64,000 bases of DNA from Pseudohongiella sp. (GCF_011050365.1 NZ_DRFV01000008.1:310001-374000); one strand, 5' to 3'. Counted from the stretch's first letter, positions 27,055 to 36,607 are shown. Translations and numbers: made by a program. Notes: generated by a model not told the origin, from the sequence alone.

Positions 27055-27220
27055 ATCTCTGGCGCTGCAGGCGGTTGCGGGATCTGCAGTCTGGCACGCT
27101 ACACCGAGCCAGACAATAGCGTCGTCGCAAAGCGCTGTGGTCTGCATTGAGTTACAGCAAGACCTGCTTTACTCTGGCAGCTGAAGTCAGAATCGTTTAA
27201 ATCACTCTGGAGTTCCATTA

Positions 27221-27790
27221 ATGCAAACTTTAAAACACACGATCGGCGCTATTGCGCTCAGTTTCATGGTACTGCCGGCACTGCTGTCCGCGGCCGAGAT
27301 GGAAGATACCATCACCGTCAGCAGCACAGCTTTTGACCACCACGGCACGGTCCCGCTGGCGTACTCGGCTTACGGCGACAACACCGTACCGCAAATCAGC
27401 TGGAGCAATCTGCCGGCTGGCACTGAACAACTGGCACTGGTCATGGACGATCCGATCGCGCCAACGCCGCAGCCCTTTGTACACTGGGTGGCCTACAATA
27501 TCCCGGCAGCGGCGTCAGAGTTGCCGGAAGGCCTGAGCAAAGACGCAGAGGTGACTGGTGTTGCCGGGCTGGACGGCATGATCAACGGTGTTAACGGCGC
27601 GAGGATGACCGGCTACTTTGGTCCACGGCCACCGGCTGACGGCAAATTGCACGCCTACCATTTCCGGATATATGCCCTTGATGCAGCGCTTGAGCTGCCT
27701 GCAGGCCTGAACAAGACTCAGCTGCTGGAAGCTATCGACGGTCATATCCTGGCGACTGGTATGTTGATGGGACACTACGAGCAGAAATAA
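27221..27790 (+). CDS. secreted PEBP/YbhB-YbcL family protein
   Basis: A 189-residue phosphatidylethanolamine-binding-protein-like (Raf kinase inhibitor-like) protein with a signal peptide (cleavage near LLSAAE). The conserved segments VPLAYSAYG, NLPAGTEQLALVMDDP, FVHWVAYNIP and GYFGPRPP are present. E. coli YbhB and YbcL are relatives. The role is unknown. GGAG lies upstream of the ATG. Confidence 0.9.
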   Translation: MQTLKHTIGAIALSFMVLPALLSAAEMEDTITVSSTAFDHHGTVPLAYSAYGDNTVPQISWSNLPAGTEQLALVMDDPIAPTPQPFVHWVAYNIPAAASELPEGLSKDAEVTGVAGLDGMINGVNGARMTGYFGPRPPADGKLHAYHFRIYALDAALELPAGLNKTQLLEAIDGHILATGMLMGHYEQK

Positions 27791-27806
27791 GCCATGCCGA
27801 TCTGAC

Positions 27807-27839
27807 TGCTGCTGCCCGATGCCTATCGGCGCAGCAGCA
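27807..27839. repeat. long hairpin between convergent genes
   Basis: TGCTGCTGC (27807-27815) pairs with GCAGCAGCA (27831-27839), and inside it CCGAT pairs with ATCGG, with one bulged C: about 14 base pairs closed by a 4-base loop. It sits between the PEBP gene and the convergent ABC permease gene. There is no T-run, so it may be a processing or stability element instead of an intrinsic terminator. Confidence 0.6.
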
Positions 27840-27945
27840 CAACGTCAGCGATGTCATTTCACCGCGAGAATATCCGTGTCACGGGTCTCGGTCAGCACTG
27901 AGCCCGGCATGAAGATGCCTCGCCGGCCCTGCCGTTGGCAACCCC

Positions 27946-29157
27946 TTACACCGAGCGCGTGGCCAGTGCGGGCGCAATGCGCGCTGCTGCCCGGGACGGT
28001 CCGACCACCGCTAGCTGGCCAACCAGCAACAGAACCAGCATACCGGCGGGTATGTAGAACCAGTCGATCCTGGGCATATTAAACGTCTGTACCAGGAAGA
28101 TATTGAAAGCAATACTCAGGGCCGCGCCAGCCAATACGCCAATGCCGGAAATCATCACGTTCTCCAGCAGAAAATAACGCAAAATTGCACCCTGGGTTGC
28201 GCCTAGAGCCCGGCGGGTACCAATCTGTTTTCTGCGACGGTTGATGCTGAACACGGCAAGCCCCACGATGCCCATGGCCGTGATGAATATCAGTGTCGCG
28301 ATCACCACATAAAGAATACGTGTCATCACACTGTCGATACGATAACTCTCTTCCCGGGTGTCCGCCATTGTGCGTAGTTGACGCAGGATGCGTTGATCAT
28401 TGCTGGCTGCCAGCATCTCTTCAACCGCAGGCATCAGACGATCCTGTTCGCCAGCTTCGGTTCGAATCAGATACATTGACGAGCCATCTATGACGATTTC
28501 CGGGAAGATCGCGGAATTTTCGATTTCAGGCCACAGCGGCCAGGGTCCCTGCAGCTGGCGTACGACGCCGATGACACGAATAGCCTGCCCCGATGGGGTA
28601 AAGATGGACTGCCCAACGGCACTCTGCGCATCAGCCGAGAACAGCCTTTCTGCCAGCGCCCGGGTAATGATGACGGAACCGGCGTTGGTATTGCTGGAAG
28701 CAGGGCGTATCAAGACATCCGACTCTGCAAAGTCGACACCCGCGATCAACTCCAGTCCCATCGTGTTCAGACTTCGGTGTCCCGCGTAATAGATGGCTGA
28801 GGGTACCATGGAGCCACGGTCACCTGGCTCCAGACTAAAACCGGTTGACGACCCGCTGTTGCTGACCGGGATGGCATTGATCACGGTCGCGTCAACCACA
28901 CCCGGTGTTTGCCGGAGTCGGTCGAGGTCATCGGTTATGGCTAACTCTTCATTAAAATTCTCACCAAAGCCGATGCTGCGAATGTGAAACAGATTGTCTT
29001 CATCCACGCCGCTGGGGCGCTGCATCAATTCGCCCCGCTGATTGATGATATAGACCGCATTCACGATCACGGTCATGGTGAATGCGATTTGTAGTGCGAT
29101 CAGCACGACACCGAGTTTGTTGCGCAGCAGTGCGCGCAGAATGGGCCCGAATTCCAT
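27946..29157 (-). CDS. MacB-like FtsX-family permease, second subunit
   Basis: A 403-residue permease with one N-terminal helix (about 10-40), a large periplasmic MacB-type core domain, and three C-terminal helices with the FtsX-type segment RRRKQIGTRRALGATQG. It is the last gene of a four-gene unit with an adaptor, an ATPase and a first permease. With the first permease it would form a heterodimer. The substrate is unknown; peptides or drugs are common for this family. It starts 9 bases after the previous stop. Confidence 0.85.
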   Translation of the reverse strand: MEFGPILRALLRNKLGVVLIALQIAFTMTVIVNAVYIINQRGELMQRPSGVDEDNLFHIRSIGFGENFNEELAITDDLDRLRQTPGVVDATVINAIPVSNSGSSTGFSLEPGDRGSMVPSAIYYAGHRSLNTMGLELIAGVDFAESDVLIRPASSNTNAGSVIITRALAERLFSADAQSAVGQSIFTPSGQAIRVIGVVRQLQGPWPLWPEIENSAIFPEIVIDGSSMYLIRTEAGEQDRLMPAVEEMLAASNDQRILRQLRTMADTREESYRIDSVMTRILYVVIATLIFITAMGIVGLAVFSINRRRKQIGTRRALGATQGAILRYFLLENVMISGIGVLAGAALSIAFNIFLVQTFNMPRIDWFYIPAGMLVLLLVGQLAVVGPSRAAARIAPALATRSV

Positions 29158-29166
29158 ACGGTTCTC

Positions 29167-30474
29167 CTACTGAAGTTTAAGGTGAATGGCCGGGTTGATA
29201 TTGCAGGCACGCCAGATAGGGTAAAGGCCCGCTATCACCGTACAGACAATGGCCAGTGCAATGGTGACGAGCATCACGGTCAGGTTCAGCTGCATCCAGT
29301 CGGATACGATCAGGTCTCCCATGAGTATCTTGACACCTTCCATGCCGAGCGCTGCCACGCCCAGACCAAGCACACCGCCCAGTGCACCAATGAATCCGGC
29401 TTCGATCACATGCTGTATGAACAGCGAACCTTTGTGTGCTCCCAGCGCCTGACGCACACCAATTTCCGGCGCCTTGCCCAGAAATTTGGACAATAGCAGC
29501 CCGACGGTATTGAGCAGGCAAACAGCCAGCAGCATGGCTGCCAGAGCCGACAGGATGCGGGTTTCGTCTGGCACTACTTCCTGTTCAACCATCCATTCAT
29601 TGACATCAAACAGGCGCTTGTCCACCGGTTGCTGTAAGCGGCCAAATGACTTTTGTTCGGCGGCATAATTGTCTACCAGGTTCAGGTAATCATCGCGTGC
29701 CGCACTGTCCTGCAGTTCAACCCAGAACTGTATCCAGGCGCATTCGGCATTCAGGAACGCCTGAAAACCATCACCCTCGGGGGCTGCCCAGCAATTCGTG
29801 TTGCCGCTCCTGTCCATGCGTAGCGCAACGATCAGGTGCCATGGGATATAGGCCTCTTCAATCGGATCGAAAGGTCCATTATTGACATCGTAAAATTTTG
29901 GCATGGGTGACCATCTGTCCAGTACACCGACAACGGTAAAATTGTAACCGTGAAGATGTACCGTCTCCCCCACCGAATTGCTGCCGCCAAATAATTGATC
30001 GTTAAGCTCACTCGACAGCACGATGACCTGCTGCCGGTTCTCGTCAGCCTCGCGGTCCCAGCCGCTGCCATACTGAAACGGAATATCAAACATGGTAAAG
30101 AAGTCGCTGAAGTTGCCGCGCCCACTGACCGAAAATGGGCGGATATCCCGGTTCTGCGGCTCCACAACACCGACAAATTTTGAATTCGCAGTTCTCGGGT
30201 GTTCACTGCTAAGGTCCAGCAACGCTATGGCATCGATGTAGGTCAGTTGTGGCGGTGGTTCAAAATCGGCGACCGCAGGATCGCCATAGTCTAGTTGAAC
30301 ATGAAACAGCTGCGCACTTTTGTGTGGAATCGGGTCGCCGCCCATGAAGTAGTTGAGGGTAAAGATAACCATGTAGGCGCCCACGCCGATCGCCACTGCC
30401 AGCACCATCAGCGAACTGAGTACCGGGTTGCGCCGGTAACTAAGCAGTGCCAGGCGGATATAGTAGATGAACAT
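29167..30474 (-). CDS. MacB-like FtsX-family permease, first subunit
   Basis: A 435-residue paralogue of the next gene, with the same plan: N-terminal helix (about 10-40), periplasmic domain, and three C-terminal helices with GKAPEIGVRQALGAHKGS. It ends with the NPAIHLKLQ tail seen in MacB permeases. Two unequal permeases beside one ATPase suggest a heteromeric transporter. Expression is coupled to the ATPase, 14 bases upstream. Confidence 0.85.
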   Translation of the reverse strand: MFIYYIRLALLSYRRNPVLSSLMVLAVAIGVGAYMVIFTLNYFMGGDPIPHKSAQLFHVQLDYGDPAVADFEPPPQLTYIDAIALLDLSSEHPRTANSKFVGVVEPQNRDIRPFSVSGRGNFSDFFTMFDIPFQYGSGWDREADENRQQVIVLSSELNDQLFGGSNSVGETVHLHGYNFTVVGVLDRWSPMPKFYDVNNGPFDPIEEAYIPWHLIVALRMDRSGNTNCWAAPEGDGFQAFLNAECAWIQFWVELQDSAARDDYLNLVDNYAAEQKSFGRLQQPVDKRLFDVNEWMVEQEVVPDETRILSALAAMLLAVCLLNTVGLLLSKFLGKAPEIGVRQALGAHKGSLFIQHVIEAGFIGALGGVLGLGVAALGMEGVKILMGDLIVSDWMQLNLTVMLVTIALAIVCTVIAGLYPIWRACNINPAIHLKLQ

Positions 30475-30488
30475 GTGATATCTCCCTG

Positions 30489-31193
30489 TCAGCTGACAGC
30501 TTCGAGTTGGCCGGCGACGGCTATGTGGTCGGATTCAGCAATGCGTCCATCCAGGAAATGAATGTTGCGTGCACTGCGGCTGGCCAATGACGGGTCATGT
30601 GTCACCATAATGATGGTGGTGCCGGCGTCGTTTATGCTTTGCAACAGCTCCATGACGCCTTCAGCGGTGTTCGAGTCCAGGTTGCCGGTGGGTTCGTCCG
30701 CTAGCAGAAATCGTGGTTCCCCTACCAGCGCACGGGCAATGGCAACACGTTGCTGCTGACCGCCTGAAAGCTGAGAAGGCAGATGTTTCTTGCGTGATAG
30801 CAGGCCAACCGAATCCAGCGCGCGCTCAATGCGATCCTTGCGTTCGGCCCCTTTCATGCCGCGGTAACGCAAAGGCACATCGACATTATCAAACAGATTA
30901 AGGTCGGGCATCAGATTGAAACTCTGAAAAATAAAGCCAATTTTCTGGTTGCGCAGTTTGGCACGCTGGAAGTCACTCAATGCCGCGACATCCTGGCCGT
31001 CCAGCAGGTACTGGCCATCGGTCCAGGTTTCCAGCAGGCCCGCGATATTGAGAAAGGTTGTCTTGCCGCAACCAGATGGCCCGGTGATGGTAATGAATTC
31101 ACCCTCGGCAACGTTCAGCGAAATATCGCGCAACGCATGCGTTTCAACCAGGTCGGTACGGAATACCTTACGGATATGAGTCATTTTTAGCAT
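30489..31193 (-). CDS. ABC transporter ATPase, LolD/MacB type
   Basis: A 234-residue ATPase with Walker A GPSGCGKTT, Q-loop FQSFNLMP, signature LSGGQQQR, Walker B FLLADEPTGNLDS and H-loop VTHD. The sequence is of the MacB/LolD/FtsE clade, which drives mechanotransmission-type permeases and not solute channels. It is the second gene of the four-gene system and pairs with the two permeases downstream. Confidence 0.93.
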   Translation of the reverse strand: MLKMTHIRKVFRTDLVETHALRDISLNVAEGEFITITGPSGCGKTTFLNIAGLLETWTDGQYLLDGQDVAALSDFQRAKLRNQKIGFIFQSFNLMPDLNLFDNVDVPLRYRGMKGAERKDRIERALDSVGLLSRKKHLPSQLSGGQQQRVAIARALVGEPRFLLADEPTGNLDSNTAEGVMELLQSINDAGTTIIMVTHDPSLASRSARNIHFLDGRIAESDHIAVAGQLEAVS

Positions 31194-31237
31194 TCAGGCT
31201 CTCCTTGTGTTGACTAACGCCGCGCCGGGCGGTGATG

Positions 31238-32509
31238 TCAGTTATTGATCAATACAGTGTCGGCTTCGTTAAAGGCATCAGTACCGGAAACGATGATGGT
31301 GTCGCCCACGTTCAAGCCATCAAGTATTTCCACGGATGCCAGGCTGGTAGCACCGATGGTAATAGGGGTGCGGTAGGCCATATCATCAACCACGCGATAG
31401 GCCAGACGGCCGCTGCCGCTTTCGAGGAATTGGCCACGCTGTACCATGAGCACATTCTTTTTCTCTTCGAGAAGAATGCGCGTACTCAGGCGCTGGTTCT
31501 GGCGTAATCCTTCGGGTATTGGTTCATCAAAACGCAATCTGGCTGACACCTGGTTGTCGACAATTTCCGGAGATACTGCGATCAGTGTGGCGTTCTGTAA
31601 CTGCGAACCCGCACGGACTTCCGAGGGCATGCCAATGGCCAGGTCGCCAACATAGTTCTCCGGCACCTGTACCTCGATTTCGAAGGCAGAAAGATCCACC
31701 ACGCTGAGCACTGCCTGGTTGCGGGCGACGTTGGTTTTCTGGTCCACAAGAAGGTTGCCGACGATGCCGCTGACGGGTGACACAATGGCAAGTTCCGCCA
31801 CTTGCCGGCCAAGATCATCCACCAGCAATTCCTGTTGTTCTACTGCGAGCTGTCGCGTTTTCAGCTCAAAGGCCAAGCGTTCATTGTCGAGTTCGGTATT
31901 AAGCTCGGCATGTTTGTGCATTATCCGGGCGGTATCCATATTGTCGCGTGCCCGTTCCAGGTCCACCGTGGAAATCGCACCCTGGGCTATTGCCAGTTCG
32001 GATCGGGTCAGCTCACGTTGGGCGGCCTTTAACGACAGGGTCGCGGTGTCGAGGGCACGGGTGTTCTCCAGTACCTCTTGCTGATTGGCAATGCGCTGGC
32101 GGTCGTATTCAATCTGCAGGGACATCAGACGGGAGCGCTCCTGCAGTAACAGATTCTGCATTTCCGGGCTGTCGACGTTGGCCAGGATCTGACCCTCCGC
32201 CACGCTGTCGCCAGCGTCAACAGCAAAGGTGATGGTGCCGCTCTGACTGGCGAACAGGGTAGGGCTGACGGCGGCGACGATGCGTCCCTGCACGGTGACA
32301 TCACGAACAAAGTCGCCGCGCATCACCTGCGCAAAACGCAGGCGCTCACCTGCCACCGATTGTTGTGCCTGGGACCAGCGCTGCACGGCAGGCACACTGA
32401 CCCAGGCCAGCACCACGGTGGCAACCAACACTGTGATGAGCAGAATTTTCTTGCGACCGTTGGTCGGACTCAGTGTTATATCCTGAGCAGAGGTATCGCT
32501 TATTTTCAT
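31238..32509 (-). CDS. periplasmic adaptor (HlyD/MacA-like) of the ABC export system
   Basis: A 423-residue membrane-fusion protein. It has one N-terminal transmembrane helix (about 22-42), lipoyl-like halves around GDSVAEGQILANVDSPEM and VSPVSGIVG, and between them a coiled-coil hairpin (about 115-220, rich in Gln, Leu and Arg). The C-terminal beta-barrel and membrane-proximal domains follow. It would bridge the inner-membrane permeases to an outer-membrane TolC-like channel. No tolC lies in the window. First gene of the unit. Confidence 0.87.
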   Translation of the reverse strand: MKISDTSAQDITLSPTNGRKKILLITVLVATVVLAWVSVPAVQRWSQAQQSVAGERLRFAQVMRGDFVRDVTVQGRIVAAVSPTLFASQSGTITFAVDAGDSVAEGQILANVDSPEMQNLLLQERSRLMSLQIEYDRQRIANQQEVLENTRALDTATLSLKAAQRELTRSELAIAQGAISTVDLERARDNMDTARIMHKHAELNTELDNERLAFELKTRQLAVEQQELLVDDLGRQVAELAIVSPVSGIVGNLLVDQKTNVARNQAVLSVVDLSAFEIEVQVPENYVGDLAIGMPSEVRAGSQLQNATLIAVSPEIVDNQVSARLRFDEPIPEGLRQNQRLSTRILLEEKKNVLMVQRGQFLESGSGRLAYRVVDDMAYRTPITIGATSLASVEILDGLNVGDTIIVSGTDAFNEADTVLINN

Positions 32510-32869
32510 TTTTGTACCGATGCAGTAAAAAATTTGTTGATGACTGGTCAGTGCTTTATCAATGCTTGGACGTTGTCTATGCCGTCAGGGTTTAAAGTCA
32601 TTGATAAATAGCTGTCTATTGACGGTAGTACTGCAAAATCGGGGCCAGCACGAAAATATTCCAATTAGTCTTATAAAAACAAATGGATACGTTTTTCTGG
32701 AGAAACATTCAGGCCGCAGGAAGGATGTTGCTGCTGGTGAGCAGGATTGATGATTGGTGAGAATCGCCAAGGTTTTCGTAAATACGGCGATTAAAAACAG
32801 GCGCAGCCAGAAAAGCCAAAACAGCCACGATAGACAGACAGAATAGACAGCCAGGATAAAAACCAGAAC
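32510..32869. other. intergenic region upstream of the ABC export genes
   Basis: About 360 bases with no ORF I would defend. It must hold the minus-strand promoter for the adaptor gene, but I see no clear -10/-35 pair. The segment 32799-32869 is almost free of T on the plus strand (CAGCCA and GACAGA runs), a low-complexity C/T tract on the minus strand after the terminator. Nothing else stands out. Confidence 0.35.
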
Positions 32870-32897
32870 AAAAAAAAGCCGGCTAAGGCAGCCGGCT
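32870..32897 (-). terminator. intrinsic terminator of the serine hydrolase gene
   Basis: On the minus strand AGCCGGCT pairs with AGCCGGCT (8 base pairs, 5-base loop GCCTT) and is followed by a run of T (complement of the A run at 32870-32876). It lies 30 bases past the stop of the 32927-34156 gene. Confidence 0.9.
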
Positions 32898-32926
32898 TCT
32901 TGTATGTCAGGGTCAGATTTACTGGA

Positions 32927-34156
32927 TCAATCAATGGCCCCGTAAACCACCCGTTGAGCCACATTGTTGTCGAATGGCGCTCCACGCGGACCACCGCGTT
33001 TCTGTTCCATGTAGATCATGAAAAATTCATTGGCCGGATCAACCAGAAACAGGGTGCCGCCAATGCCGCGCCAGCCAAAGTTGCTGGGTCCTTCGGGGTC
33101 GGAGGCATCAACCGGTTGCAGATGAAAGCCAAGGCTCCAGCCGCCGCGATCGCCGTAGAAGAAATACTCACGCGATACATCGTCAGTGATTCGCTCTTCC
33201 TGCATCAACGCCAATGTCTCTTCCTCAAGGATGCGGGCGCCATTGTACTCGCCACCATTGAGCAGCATCCGGGCAAATCTGACATAGTCTTCCGTGGTTG
33301 AGTTCAGACCGCCACCGCCGGACAGCATCGGGCGCACAATGGTGTTGTCGCCCATAGCCCCGTGAACTGGTTCCGCGAGGCGTGACGCCTTGTCTGCCGA
33401 CACGTAGAAAGTGGTTTCATCCATGCCCAGGGGTTCGAAGATGCGTTCGTTCAGGATAACGTCCAGGGTCTGGCCGGCAGCGACTTCCAGCACCGCCCCC
33501 AATACATCGGTGGAGTGACCGTAATGCCAGGCCGTGCCCGGTTCGAACAGTAGCGGCAGGTTGCCCAGGCTGTCGGCAACTTCGCGCGCAGTAGCGCTGC
33601 CGTCGGAGGGCACATTGGCTTCATACAGGCCGCCCAGGGTGGTGCCCATGGCGAAGATGGATTGCACCAGCCCGGATTTGTGCGTCAGCAGGTGTGCAAC
33701 CGTCATCACATTTTGCGCCGGGCGGGTGTCACCGGTTTCCTGATCAATGATTTCCAGCGAATTGAAAGCAGGAATGTATTTGCCAACCGGATCATCGATG
33801 CTGAGCAGACCGTCCTCCACCATCGACATGGCAGCGACGCTGACAATGGGCTTGGTCATGGAATAGATGCGGAAAATGGTCTGTTCGTCTACCGGTGTGG
33901 CGTCGTCCGGGCCCTGGGTGCCGGCAGTTTCCAGCAGCCCGACGCCGTCATTGTTGCCAACCAGAAGCAGGGCGCCGGCAATGTGGTTGCCGTCAACGGC
34001 TGCCTGCATCTGCGAGCGGATGGAGGCTATTTCAGTTTGATCGATACCGAAAGCGGAAGGATCTATCTTGTGAATCGAGCTGTCATCGGCCATGGCCGCC
34101 ATTGCACCGGCCAGAAGCAGGGTCGCGGCGGCAGTGGTCTGTAGAATCAGTTTCAT
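32927..34156 (-). CDS. secreted class C beta-lactamase-like serine hydrolase
   Basis: A 409-residue protein with a signal peptide (cleavage near AMAADD). The active-site motif is YSMTKP (Ser and Lys), the Tyr comes from WHYGHS (about 217-222), and the third motif, usually KTG, reads WRGIGGT. This is the pattern of EstB-type esterases and not of true beta-lactamases. The substrate is unknown. A GGCCCC/GGGGCC hairpin lies in the leader, and a strong terminator lies downstream. Confidence 0.88.
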   Translation of the reverse strand: MKLILQTTAAATLLLAGAMAAMADDSSIHKIDPSAFGIDQTEIASIRSQMQAAVDGNHIAGALLLVGNNDGVGLLETAGTQGPDDATPVDEQTIFRIYSMTKPIVSVAAMSMVEDGLLSIDDPVGKYIPAFNSLEIIDQETGDTRPAQNVMTVAHLLTHKSGLVQSIFAMGTTLGGLYEANVPSDGSATAREVADSLGNLPLLFEPGTAWHYGHSTDVLGAVLEVAAGQTLDVILNERIFEPLGMDETTFYVSADKASRLAEPVHGAMGDNTIVRPMLSGGGGLNSTTEDYVRFARMLLNGGEYNGARILEEETLALMQEERITDDVSREYFFYGDRGGWSLGFHLQPVDASDPEGPSNFGWRGIGGTLFLVDPANEFFMIYMEQKRGGPRGAPFDNNVAQRVVYGAID

Positions 34157-34194
34157 GGGTGTGTAACCTCGGCGTTGTTGTTATAGATGGGCAG

Positions 34195-34212
34195 GCCCCG
34201 GTGACGGGGCCG
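34195..34212. repeat. GC hairpin in the leader of the serine hydrolase gene
   Basis: GGCCCC (34195-34200) pairs with GGGGCC (34207-34212) across a 6-base loop, about 40 bases upstream of the serine hydrolase ATG on the minus strand. It also lies in the region shared with the divergent symporter gene. Function unknown. Confidence 0.4.
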
Positions 34213-34398
34213 CGGGGATGTACTGATTATGCGGTAGCGTCTGAAATGAGTCAATTTGGCACAAGGTACAGCACCTGTCATGCAGGATAGTGCGATTAAC
34301 TGAGGCATTTCCTTGCCATCAATGATGGTAATTTGACCTCTGACTGTGTATTTTTGCTGTCATCTATCCTTGACAAGAAACTACCACGAGAGCGACTC

Positions 34399-35571
34399 AT
34401 GCAACTGATATTCAAACTGATTGCGGGCATTGTGCTGGGCATCCTGATCGGACTGTTTGCCCCCTACGGCGTGACTCAGATATTGATCACCTTCAAGGCC
34501 CTGTTCGGTGAGTTGCTGTTTTTCACTATTCCCCTGCTGATCCTGTTTTTTATCACCAGCGGCATCGCCGCTCTGCCGACCAATGCCGGGGGGTTGTTGG
34601 GCCGGTCACTGGGCATGGCATACCTGTCCACGCTGGTGGCAGGCACAGTCGCCTTTGTGGTTGCCTCGATACTGGTGCCGATGCTGACGTCAGCCGGGTC
34701 CGCAGCGCCTGCGACCGGGCAGGTGACCCTGGCCCCGTTTGTGGAACTGACCATACCGCCGGTATTCAGTGTGATGACGGCGCTGGCGCTGGCTTTTATT
34801 TTCGGGGTAGGCATCGCTGCCACCGGCGCCACACAGCTGAAAGATCTGTCCGATCAGGGCCGCGACATCATTCAGCGCTTGCTGGTGAAAATCATAATCC
34901 CGTTGCTGCCTCTTTATATTGCCGGCGTGTTTGCCGAGCTTGCTGCTGCGGGCACGGTCTTTGGTACCCTGCGCACCTTTGGTGTGGTGCTGATTATGGC
35001 GCTGGTACTGCACTGGGCCTGGATCATGGTGCTGTTCACGCTGGCGGGTATCAAGGCGGGTAAATCACCTTTTGGCCTGATTCGTAATATGTTGCCGGCG
35101 TATTTTACCGCGCTGGGCACCATGTCCAGTGCGGCCACTATTCCGGTGTCCCTGCAGGCCAGCAAAAACAATGGCGTGACGCCAAATGTCGCGGACTTCA
35201 CGGTGCCACTGTTTGCTACCGTTCACCTGTCAGGCTCGACCATCACCATTGTCAGTTGTGCTGTGGCTGTGATGTCGATCTACAACGGTCTGGATATTCC
35301 GTCACTGACCATCATCGTGCCCTTTATCCTGATGCTGGGCATTGTCATGCTGGCCGCGCCCGGCGTTCCGGGGGGGGCAGTGATGGCCGCCGTCGGACTG
35401 CTGGGTTCCATGCTGGGTTTCAGCGAAACGGCGGTGGCATTGATGATCGCGCTGTATATGGCACAGGACAGTTTTGGCACCGCCTGCAATGTCACCTGCG
35501 ACGGTGCCTTGTCCATACTGGTAGGCGAGGCGGCCGCCGAAACGACTGCCAAGGCGCCGCCACGGTCATGA
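34399..35571 (+). CDS. dicarboxylate/amino acid:cation symporter (DAACS) family protein
   Basis: A protein of about 390 residues with the glutamate-transporter fold: HP1 segment TMSSAATIPVSLQASKNNGV and HP2 region GVPGGAVM, followed by helix 8 with AQDSFGTACNVTCDGA. The Na+-binding NMDG motif of helix 7 is replaced by HLSG (in FATVHLSGSTITI), so ion coupling may differ. The ATG at 34399 is chosen by family length; an in-frame TTG at 34333 adds 22 residues without support. It is divergent from the serine hydrolase gene. Confidence 0.84.
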   Translation: MQLIFKLIAGIVLGILIGLFAPYGVTQILITFKALFGELLFFTIPLLILFFITSGIAALPTNAGGLLGRSLGMAYLSTLVAGTVAFVVASILVPMLTSAGSAAPATGQVTLAPFVELTIPPVFSVMTALALAFIFGVGIAATGATQLKDLSDQGRDIIQRLLVKIIIPLLPLYIAGVFAELAAAGTVFGTLRTFGVVLIMALVLHWAWIMVLFTLAGIKAGKSPFGLIRNMLPAYFTALGTMSSAATIPVSLQASKNNGVTPNVADFTVPLFATVHLSGSTITIVSCAVAVMSIYNGLDIPSLTIIVPFILMLGIVMLAAPGVPGGAVMAAVGLLGSMLGFSETAVALMIALYMAQDSFGTACNVTCDGALSILVGEAAAETTAKAPPRS

Positions 35572-36471
35572 GGTCGGGCGGGAATCGCCGGCAACGGGCG
35601 CATTCGCGGTGCCAACAGGTCGCGACTCTGGCAGGTAGTCGTTATTGTGAAACACCTCGGCCATGATGGCCTGCTCAATGAAGCCCCGTTGACCGGATTT
35701 TGCGGGGACCCTCACAATCAGATGAATTTCGCCCGCCACGGGCACCTGCAGAGTGACCCGTGGGTCCACCGACGGAGTCTCCAGGCCCCGTGAAACACTG
35801 AGGCGGTTCATGTAGCGGCGGACCTCTTCAAGGTAGGGGGCGCACTGTTTTCGTGCCGACTCCACGATGGCCTGTTGTGCGCCGCGCCAGTCGTCGTCAC
35901 GTTTGAACGGCACGGTAAAGACGTGCAGCACATAATCATGGGTGAAGCTTTCATTGATCACCGGCTCGGAGACAAACAGCGCATTTGGAATGACTGCCAT
36001 GCGTCCGGTGCGTTGATGCGTCAGTTTGCCCGGGCCAACTTCCAGAATGGTTGTTGCCAACAGATTCTGGTCAATAACATCGCCGCGAAAATCCTTGATC
36101 TGGATGCGGTCACCGATACTGAAAGAGCCTGCGCCAGCCTTCAGTATGGAGCCGGTGATGCACATGATCAGTTCCTTGGTGGCCACTACGAAGGCAACCG
36201 CAATGGCTACAATCGACAATGCCAGCGTGCGCAGTTCTTCGCCCCAGATCAGCACCAGGCCGAGCATTAGCAGCAGTATCAGGCCATTGCGTGATTGCAC
36301 CAGCCAACGTCGGCGCAGTTCCAGCGAATCGACCTGGCGTTTAATAAAGCGGGAGATCAGGGACCGGATGACCAATAAGCTCAATATAAGCAGCCCGGTG
36401 CTGATCAACAGACTCAATATGGAGTCTGATACCACAAAATTGGCCAACGATGTCTGTATGCGTTCAATCAT
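35566..36471 (-). CDS. MscS-family mechanosensitive channel
   Basis: A 301-residue protein with three N-terminal helices and a pore helix followed by the MscS beta-domain segment FSIGDRIQIKDFRGDVIDQ. The C-terminal domain (about 190-280) is of the alpha-beta vestibule type. It relieves turgor during hypo-osmotic shock. The stop overlaps the stop of the convergent symporter gene by 6 bases. The Pro/Ser-rich tail is unlike the classic MscS end. Confidence 0.85.
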   Translation of the reverse strand: MIERIQTSLANFVVSDSILSLLISTGLLILSLLVIRSLISRFIKRQVDSLELRRRWLVQSRNGLILLLMLGLVLIWGEELRTLALSIVAIAVAFVVATKELIMCITGSILKAGAGSFSIGDRIQIKDFRGDVIDQNLLATTILEVGPGKLTHQRTGRMAVIPNALFVSEPVINESFTHDYVLHVFTVPFKRDDDWRGAQQAIVESARKQCAPYLEEVRRYMNRLSVSRGLETPSVDPRVTLQVPVAGEIHLIVRVPAKSGQRGFIEQAIMAEVFHNNDYLPESRPVGTANAPVAGDSRPTS

Positions 36472-36607
36472 GCAATCAATCCTTCATCTGTCACCGAGCA
36501 GTCACCTGCAATTTCAGCTTTCCCTGAGCTGGCTTCGGTCATATTATGAGGCTTTGTTTCGGGTTTTGCCCGGAGTTTAGCCAGAGTCTGTCAGCGAGGT
36601 CCCCATA

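Noticed and set aside
34370-34375. TTGACA as a -35 for the DAACS symporter gene
   Set aside because: It is only 24 bases before the ATG, leaving no room for a -10 and leader, so I did not annotate it as a promoter.
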